A stretch of 64,000 nt of DNA, from contig NC_061862.1 of NCBI RefSeq assembly GCF_907164915.1, forward strand, positions 32,696,628 through 32,760,627, in the 5' to 3' direction. The stretch is from Impatiens glandulifera. Its lineage: Eukaryota; Streptophyta; Magnoliopsida; Ericales; Balsaminaceae. Below, in pieces: positions 57,207-64,000 of this stretch. Position numbers and translations under genes: made by a program. The notes beneath the pieces were generated by a model. The model was not told the origin of the DNA and ran no database searches. It was given only the letters and a program-made list of their open reading frames with translations. The stretch's first letter is position 1. Every line of letters starts with the position of its first letter.

Positions 57207-59406
57207 CGATTGGATCGACAGCACCAATAGAGACAGGGATTTGGCTATTGATGACGGCTTCAGATAAACGATTTGATAGAAATCTTGTTAGGGACTAATA
57301 ACACTTTCTATTCTTCACAAACCCTTGCAAACTCTTGAACGATTCAAGTGCGGAAACATTTTCTCAGGTTTGAAGCTAAGAACCAAAGAAGGGAAAGATG
57401 ACAGAATGTAAATAACACAACAGTTTGTTTATGGATGTTCGGAGCAAACTCTCCTACATCACCCCTTCTTCCAACCACCAGAAGGATTCATTATACTTTC
57501 GAATCAAATACAGCTTGCTGGCTACCTAACACTCTGTTGAACAGAACAACATCTGTTCAACTTACAACACACTATTAATGACTATCAAATAGTCCAGTAA
57601 CTTATCTCTCAACTTCACGTAGTGATTTACAAAATACACTTAAGAATAAAATATCTAGAGATAGTAAGTTGATTCAAGAAATCAAGCTTCTAGTAATCTG
57701 TTGATTCAATGAGAGAGAGAGCTTCAGCTTCTGTCTTGTAATTTTTCTACTACTTTCCATCCGTTGTCTTTAGGCAACAATATATTCTTGAAAAGCTTCA
57801 ACGGTCGAATCCTCCTTTTGGACACGTCGCAAGCGTCCATTGGAAGGTCGCCTAAAGGACAGAGTACAAAAGACTCTGTGCTTCTGGAACGTGGCTGTAC
57901 TAAACAGTAGTGCGTCAAATATTCTCTTGTAATTGTCCTGCACAGAACAATTAGTGGGAAGAATATTTACTTACGTGGAATTCATTCATTGGATGCAGTT
58001 AGCTAGCTGTCAGACTGCACATGAGAGAGAGTAATAAACAACAAGTTGATTGTGGGTAAACGGATTATAACTTCAAGCAAGTACTGAAGCAAGGCATTAA
58101 ACGTTTTTCAATTAGACTAATAAGTCTAATGAAGTTAGACGCCCCCGTCTAATAGTAGGATCCAATTGACAACCTGGTCTAATGGGATTAGACGACACGT
58201 CTAATTACGGTTCTCTTCAGACTAATCTGAAGGAGTTAGACTGCACGTCTAACATTCATCTCTGTTATACGACACGTCTAACTACGCATCCCTTCAGACT
58301 AATCTGAAGGAGTTAGACTGCACGTCTAACTCTCATCTGTTAGACAACACGTCTAACTACGCTTCCCTTCAGACTAATCTGAAGGAGTTAGACTGCACGT
58401 CTAACTCTCATAAGTTAGACGACACACGTCTAACTTTACATCTCATTAGACACCAAGTCTAATGGAGTTAGACACCAAGTCTAATGGAGTTAGACTGCCA
58501 ATTCTAACTTTACATATCACTTTAGACTAATATGAAGGAGTTAGACTTACAAGTCTAACTTTACATCCCATTAGACACCATGTCTAATGGAGTTAAACTA
58601 CCAAGTCTAACTTTACATATCACTTCAGACTAATCTGAAGGAGTTAAACTTGCACGTCTAACCTTACATCCCATTAGACCACCAAGTCTAATGGAGTTAG
58701 ACTGCCAAGTCTAACATTACATCCCATTAGATATCAAGTCTAATCGAGTTAAACTACCAAGTCTAACTTTACATCACTTCAAACTAATCTAAAGAAGTTA
58801 AACTACCAAGTCTAACTTTACATCCCATTAGACCACCAAGTCTAATGGAGTTAGACTACACGAGACGTGTCGTTTAACATGCACGTAGTTAGACGTGCAG
58901 TCTAACTACGTGCATGTTAGATGACACATCTAACTTCGTGCATGTTAGACTACACGTCTAACTACGTGCCTGTTAGACGTACCGTATAATACGCACGTAG
59001 TTAGATGTGCCTGTTAGACTGCACGTCTAATTACGTGTCTGTTAGACTACACGTCTAACTACGTGTGTTGACTTTGAGCTGTGCATTAAACGCCCACGTC
59101 TAACCACACATTAGACGCCCTACGTCTAACTACGCGTTGACTTTGAGTTGTGCCTACAAATTAACAAAACTCTAATTATTAATTCTGCACCTGGTGAGAT
59201 TCGAACTTAGATCACTTGTATACTAGGCGGGCATGCTTACCACCACACCACTTAAGATGTTGATATTTAAATATATATTTATATATTTGATATGACTAAC
59301 AATTATTGAACTTAGTTTTATCCATTTATTATCAAAAGTCATTTCATCAATCATCAAATCAAAATTTTTAAGTTATTTTAAATCATTTAAAAATCTTAAC
59401 CTAACA
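57207..59406 (-). repeat. Solo LTR related to element 1, inserted in LINE copy 2
   Basis: The segment is 2,200 bp and is flanked by the 5-bp target duplication AATTT (57202-57206 and 59407-59411). Its start (CGATTGGATCG, then GAAATCTTGTTAGGGAC) aligns with the start of the element 1 LTR, and its end CCTAACA aligns with CCCAACA. There is no internal region, PBS or PPT, so it is the product of LTR-LTR recombination. The array at 58085-59140 is full of TTAGAC and GTCTAAC half-sites, but its repeat unit differs from the element 1 unit. Confidence 0.88.
59190..59253 (-). other. tRNA-like (SINE-head-like) segment inside the solo LTR
   Basis: On the minus strand GTGGTGTGGTGGTAAGCATG resembles a tRNA D-arm/A-box, and AAGTTCGAATCTCACC resembles a B-box/T-arm. 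No complete cloverleaf or acceptor stem was found, so it is not called a tRNA gene. It may be a tRNA-derived or SINE-derived insertion. Confidence 0.4.
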
Positions 59407-59411
59407 AATTT

Positions 59412-62112
59412 TGCAGGTACAGATGTTGGTTTCATGTTTCATAAACCTCGTACGGACCCATTTGATCCATAGTGACTCCTGATTGCGCTCCAAAGCCCAT
59501 AGATTCTTGAAGGTAAGAGCCTTGTTCCACTCGATACAGTTCTTCAAGCCAATGCCTCCCTCGTCCTTCGGTTTGTAGAGAGCAGTTCATTTCACTTTCT
59601 TTCCTCCTCTTCCGCTACTGCCCCAAATAAAGTTCATTTACAGCATGTCAAGCTCCTTCATTACCTTTTCGGAATGACCATCTGTTGCGCCCAGTAGCCA
59701 ACTATGCCCATGACCACGGTTTTGATAAGTTCGATCCTCCTTGCATAAGAAAGTTTTTTCACTGCCCAAACCAGATATCGTGTTTTTTACCTTTTCAATC
59801 AGCGACTTGTAGTGTGAGATCTTGATATGCTTCACGGTTAACGGAATTCCTATGTACCTTACGGGAAAACTACCTTCCTTGATGCCCATGATGTTGAAGA
59901 TGTACTGCTTTGTTTCGTCCTTCACGCCTCCATAAAATGCCACACGATTGCTTTTTTTAATAGTTAAACCTATAACCTCAGAAAAGAACGTTAGTGCAGC
60001 CTTAATAGTTGTAATGGAATCAATGTCTGCGTGCGCTAGAATGAACAAATCGTCAGCAAAACATAAATGGGTTACCTCCTCTACCTCACAGAATGGGTGA
60101 AATATGTATGGACGATTCTTTCGGAACATCGCAAAGATGCTCTCAAAGATCACCATGATAGCAACGAAAAGGTAAGAAGAGAGGGGGTCTCATTGCCTTA
60201 CTCTATTTTCACCCTTGAAATAGCCTCCGTGGACTCCATTGACGCTAACAAAAAAGCAGGATGATGAAACGCACTGCATAATCCATTCAATAAAAATCCT
60301 AGGAAAATCAGATATAACCAGAAAGTCCCGAATGACTTCATATCTAATAGAGTCGAAAGCTTTCTTGATATCTATTTTGAAAGCTACTCTCGGGGATATT
60401 TTCTTTTTCCCGTAGCCTTTTAAAAGGCTCTGCATATGAAGAATATTATGAGAGATTGTCCTACCGGGGATGAATACAGATTGGTTCAGATTTATAATTT
60501 TTCCTACGACATTTTTAAATCGTATAGAAATTATTTTATAAATCACATTGCAGCAGGAAATTAGTCTGAAATCTTGTACTTTTTCTGGTACCGCAGTTTT
60601 GGGGATCAAGGTTAGGACCGTTGTGTTCCATTGCTTTAACATCTTCATGTTATTGAAAAACTCCAAAACCCCATCAGTAACGTCTTTACCCACAACTGAC
60701 CAATTGTCTTTGAAGAACTGTGCATTAAACCCATTAGGACCCGGGCTTTTATTCTCATCAATACTAAACAGTACTTCTTTAACCTCAACCCTAATGACCA
60801 CCCTTATAAACTCGCGACTATCTTCTGCAGAAATTTTCCTATCATTAATCCGATACAAGGTATTCATGTGACTTTTATGCTGCTTTCTTGTACACATAAA
60901 CTGCTTATAGAAATCGATAGCCAAATCTTGTACACCCTTTTGACCCTGAACATATTCACCATAATCATTCTTCAGCCTGTATACATTATGTCTCATGTTT
61001 CTAGCCTTACATTTTCTATAGTAGAAAGCTGTATTTTTGTCACCCAACGAGAGATACTCTATCTTGAATTCTGTCTAATAAAATTATTTTTAAGCAGACT
61101 CAACTTCCTAAAGTTTACAAGTGCATCCCTTTCTGTTTCATTGAGTTGTTCATCACTATCATCCCTTAATAATCTTTCTGAACTTCTTCTAGTTCTTCTC
61201 TAGAAACCAAACTCTATTGAAGATATTTCTGAACTTCTTCTTGTAAAAACTTTGGAGATGATTCTTCAGAAGCTTAAGCTTCTTAGAAACCCTGTACATG
61301 TTGGATCCCCTAACATCTGTAGACCATACGCTTTCGAGAATACCCTTGAATTTGTCGTTTTCCATCCAGAAATTGGAATTTTTAAAGGTCCTTTTGAACC
61401 TTTCTTCCTTTTCCCAAAACAATTTAATCGGGTAGTGATCAGATATACCCGGATTCAGAACGTGAAGTTGACTTCTTGGAAATTGGTTAATCTAGTTCTC
61501 ATTTATCAAACATTTGTCAATTCTACTTCTTTTAATTTGCTCAATCCCTCTCGTAGAAGACCAAGTGAAGAAATTCCCAGAATTGGTAGGCTCGATACAA
61601 CCCATATCTCTGATGCAGTCATTAAAGTCAATCATATCTCGAGTTATTTCAGATTCTGGGCTACGATCATATTCGTTTCTAGTTACGTTGTAATCAACAA
61701 GGACAACCCAAAATTTATCACTACCGATCCAGTTTTTAAGACAATTCTAGAGGAGTCTTCTGTCAGTGCTTGAGTTACTAGCATAGAAAATAACAAGATT
61801 AAACACGATTCCTGTGATTCTGTCTTTGACCCCCACCATGATTGCTTGATCATTCAAAAAAAGAGCTCTGATCTCAACAACTTTGTTATCCTAGATAACC
61901 CAGATTCTACCCGTTTTGTCATTTGAGTTGTGAATGATTTTCCAGCTACTATCAATACACAGCTTGCTAACCTTCTCAACGTTCCTGCTTTTGACTTTTG
62001 TCTCAAGAATACCCATAATAGTGATCTTCTGATTCTCAATGATCCTCCTGATTTCTTTGCATTTTAGGGGGTCATTGAGTCCCATTATGTTCCATGTCAC
62101 TATATTCATGAA
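59412..62112 (-). pseudogene. LINE copy 2 ORF2 (EEP endonuclease and RT), degraded
   Basis: Reading down from 62112: endonuclease start (MNIVTWNIMGLNDPLKCKEI) with the catalytic ETK motif kept (GILETKV). After breaks, the region 61422-61189 is a conserved linker. A 285-codon open stretch at 61047-60190 holds SPGPNGFNAQFFK, IPGRTISHN and FKIDIKKAFDSI. TGA replaces a Gly codon in the RQGDPLS motif near 60190. RT continues in 60156-59638 with the intact LCFADDLFILAHAD box. Relative to copy 1, both catalytic motifs that changed there are preserved here. Confidence 0.87.
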
Positions 62113-62189
62113 TGGATATAAGTGTTGGGTTCCTGACTTTACAGATTGTCCTGGACCTCTTCAATAGAGAAATCGTAAGCATCACTTGC

Positions 62190-64000
62190 CTCACTATCCT
62201 CAATGGCTACAACTTTATTACAAATAAATTATTCACATTGAGTGGGGGTTGCCTCACATAGATCTCATCTTCTCCCATTATAGTGTCTGTGGATTCTAGA
62301 TCCAGGATCGTTCTACTTTGTCTTCGATTTTTAGCTTGTTCTTCTTTAGTAGTTCTTTTCTGACTTTGAACCTCTTCACTACTGGATTCATGTCTGTCAT
62401 CGATTTTAATTCGCCCTACTTCAGGACCAAGGCTCACTGCTTATTCAAGACCAAATTGTCTTCTTCTGCACTTGATCTTTTGATTTCACAAAACCCAAGA
62501 TTTCCTAGTTCATTCTCAAGAGATTCATTATTGCTTGTTAGTTTTTCAATGTTTTTTTTGTCCAGGATTCTCCTTTTCATTATCTCGAAAGGTGCCTCTG
62601 AGCCCATGGATCGGGTCATTTCGAATTCTGATGACATTGCTTTTTCGGTTCCTGTTTGCATTCCTAGAATTGTGAAGAGTGGGCTCATGAACTATTAGAG
62701 TGTCATCAGACCCTATTTTGCTTGTTTCATATGGGCCATGTATTCCCCATCCCATAGATCTTTGTATTCCAAAAACTTTAGAACCAGGACATGTAGTTGC
62801 ATCAAGACCAGTTCTTTGATTAGTATTGGGACCAGGAGTTAAGACCAAAAATAGTATCATCCACAATAATAGGACTTGTGCTAATATTAGGACCAATATA
62901 GTTGGGACCATCAATTGTTACACCTTTTTCATCAGGACCTGTAGTAGCAAGTCCGGTAGCTTGAGTAGTATCCGGATCAACAAGTCTAGGATCAGGCTTA
63001 ACATGGTCAATATGGCTAGGTACGGTAGATTTATAAGAAGCTCTAGGATCAGTGTGACTATGTCCAACTTTATCATGACCGATACCCTAACTAGGACCGA
63101 CGTTTTGAACAGGACCTATTCTTGAGAAAACAGAATCCCTAAGACTGTTGCCTTGAACATGACCGATAGGATCAGCGTTCGCAGGGCCAACATGTACCCT
63201 TACCCACTTCATCTTTTTTTCCTATCTTCTTCCTTACATTTATCTGTTCTTTCTTTTGGTTGCAAATCCTATCATTATTAGTGTGTTCATTGTTGTTAAG
63301 TTCAGACCTGATCACAATTCTCTCAACTTGAGTCCGGTTAAAGTCATTGATACCGCTTTCTAAGCATTGTTATTGGCGTTCGATTTTGGATTATTATTCA
63401 CTGGACATTTATTCGTAGTGTGTGTGAAAGTGCTACACCATATACATTGATTTGGTTTTCATTCGTATTGTACTCCAATGTCAAATAAATTTCCCAGTTT
63501 ATCTTTAAGTTCAAGCTTAATTGGAAGAGAGTTACTTGGATGGATTTCGACACTAACTCTGGCCACAGATGCACGCTCGTAGCCTTCCATTGTTGAGTCA
63601 AACATAAGTGGTTTGCCTATAATACTTGAAATATCGGCCAGGTCCATTGGGTTGCACATGTGTGGTGGAAAATTCTTGAGATTCACCCATATTTGTTCAA
63701 GTTCAGGTTGTCTATGATTAGTATTAAGTCATCGCTCCACATGTCAGCTTGAATCTTTTTCCTCTGATAAAGGTATATTTGCTCTCTATGATCGGCTTTA
63801 TTTCGCTTCCATTCCTGAAGGATAGAAAGTAGAATCCGTGATCATTGATTGTGATCCTCTCAAGGCTAGAGGATTTCCATTGACCCATCAGCGTTCTTTT
63901 AACCTCAGCAAATGGTGCCTTCATGTTGCCCATAAAGTGACCAACTATGACAAACTCCCATGAATTTACACATTTTTCTTCAATTTCTAGTGGGAGCTCA
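62190..64000 (-). pseudogene. LINE copy 2 ORF1, partial (zinc knuckle, DUF4283)
   Basis: The minus strand carries the conserved linker (62437-62207, 62688-62434), a charged repeat region (62914-62546), a knuckle near 63400-63470 (CIWCSTFTHTTNKC) preceded by a TGA at a Trp codon, the segment MNLKNFPPHMCNPMDLADISSIIGKPL (63686-63459), and DUF4283 at 63933-63724 (GHFMGNMKAPFAEVKRTL). The window ends inside it. Confidence 0.78.

Larger units (their letters stand above)
56138..64000 (-). mobile_element. L1-type LINE, inverted copy 2, interrupted by a solo LTR and cut by the window end
   Basis: On the minus strand this copy matches LINE copy 1 from its 3' end (CCCCAAAAAAA tail at 56138) through ORF2 and ORF1 to the DUF4283 region at 64000, which corresponds to about 48170 in copy 1. 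A 2.2-kb solo LTR splits it at 57207-59406. The two LINEs point toward each other with 2.5 kb between their 3' ends. The 5' end and target duplication lie outside the window. Confidence 0.88.

Noticed and set aside
59190..59253. A functional tRNA gene
   Set aside because: Only A- and B-box-like parts are visible; no acceptor stem or complete cloverleaf could be assembled, so it is listed only as tRNA-like.

Overview
The window is repeat-rich nuclear DNA of a flowering plant, probably a eudicot. The evidence is AT-rich intergenic sequence, several plant-type Ty1/Copia elements primed by initiator-Met tRNA, two L1-type LINEs with DUF4283 and zf-RVT domains, and one intron-containing cucumisin-like subtilase gene. 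No rRNA, organellar or bacterial signature was seen. Nearly all long reading frames belong to mobile elements, and most lie on the minus strand.

Layout: (1) 1-9961, a Copia element with about 2-kb LTRs, its 3' LTR cut by the window edge; (2) 9962-12675, a CACTA-type terminal fragment and a long-inverted-repeat element with a FAR1-like gene remnant; (3) 12676-26377, a complete 13.7-kb Copia element bounded by the target duplication ATATG; (4) 27100-33298, a smaller Copia element with 475-bp LTRs; (5) about 34498-39193, a Copia element with very short LTRs; (6) 39428-43915, the intact subtilase gene (9 exons, 732 residues by my splice model); (7) 44300-55329, a roughly 1.05-kb tandem duplication whose first copy was split by a full-length LINE (44668-53599); (8) 55330-56137, a probable LTR-element remnant; (9) 56138-64000, a second LINE of the same family in opposite orientation, itself split by a 2.2-kb solo LTR related to element 1.

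The most interesting system is in elements 1 and 3 of this layout. Both look like the Sirevirus (SIRE/Maximus) branch of Copia, judged from pol motifs. Between pol and the 3' LTR they carry accessory genes that are paralogous to one another: one in the first element, three in tandem in the 13.7-kb element. The last of the three continues in frame into an acidic, coiled-coil, NLS-like tail. Each has a TATA-like box 60-105 bp upstream of its ATG, so they look separately transcribed. The LTRs carry dense family-specific palindromic motifs (TTAGAC/GTCTAA in one family, GACC-GGTC in the other), and the TTAGAC motif recurs upstream of the accessory gene. A self-binding regulatory or anti-silencing role is a reasonable but untested idea.

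The transposon genes are decayed. Many of the in-frame stops are single transitions from CAG, TGG or CGA codons, as expected from deamination of methylated cytosine. The subtilase is the only host gene that reads through cleanly.
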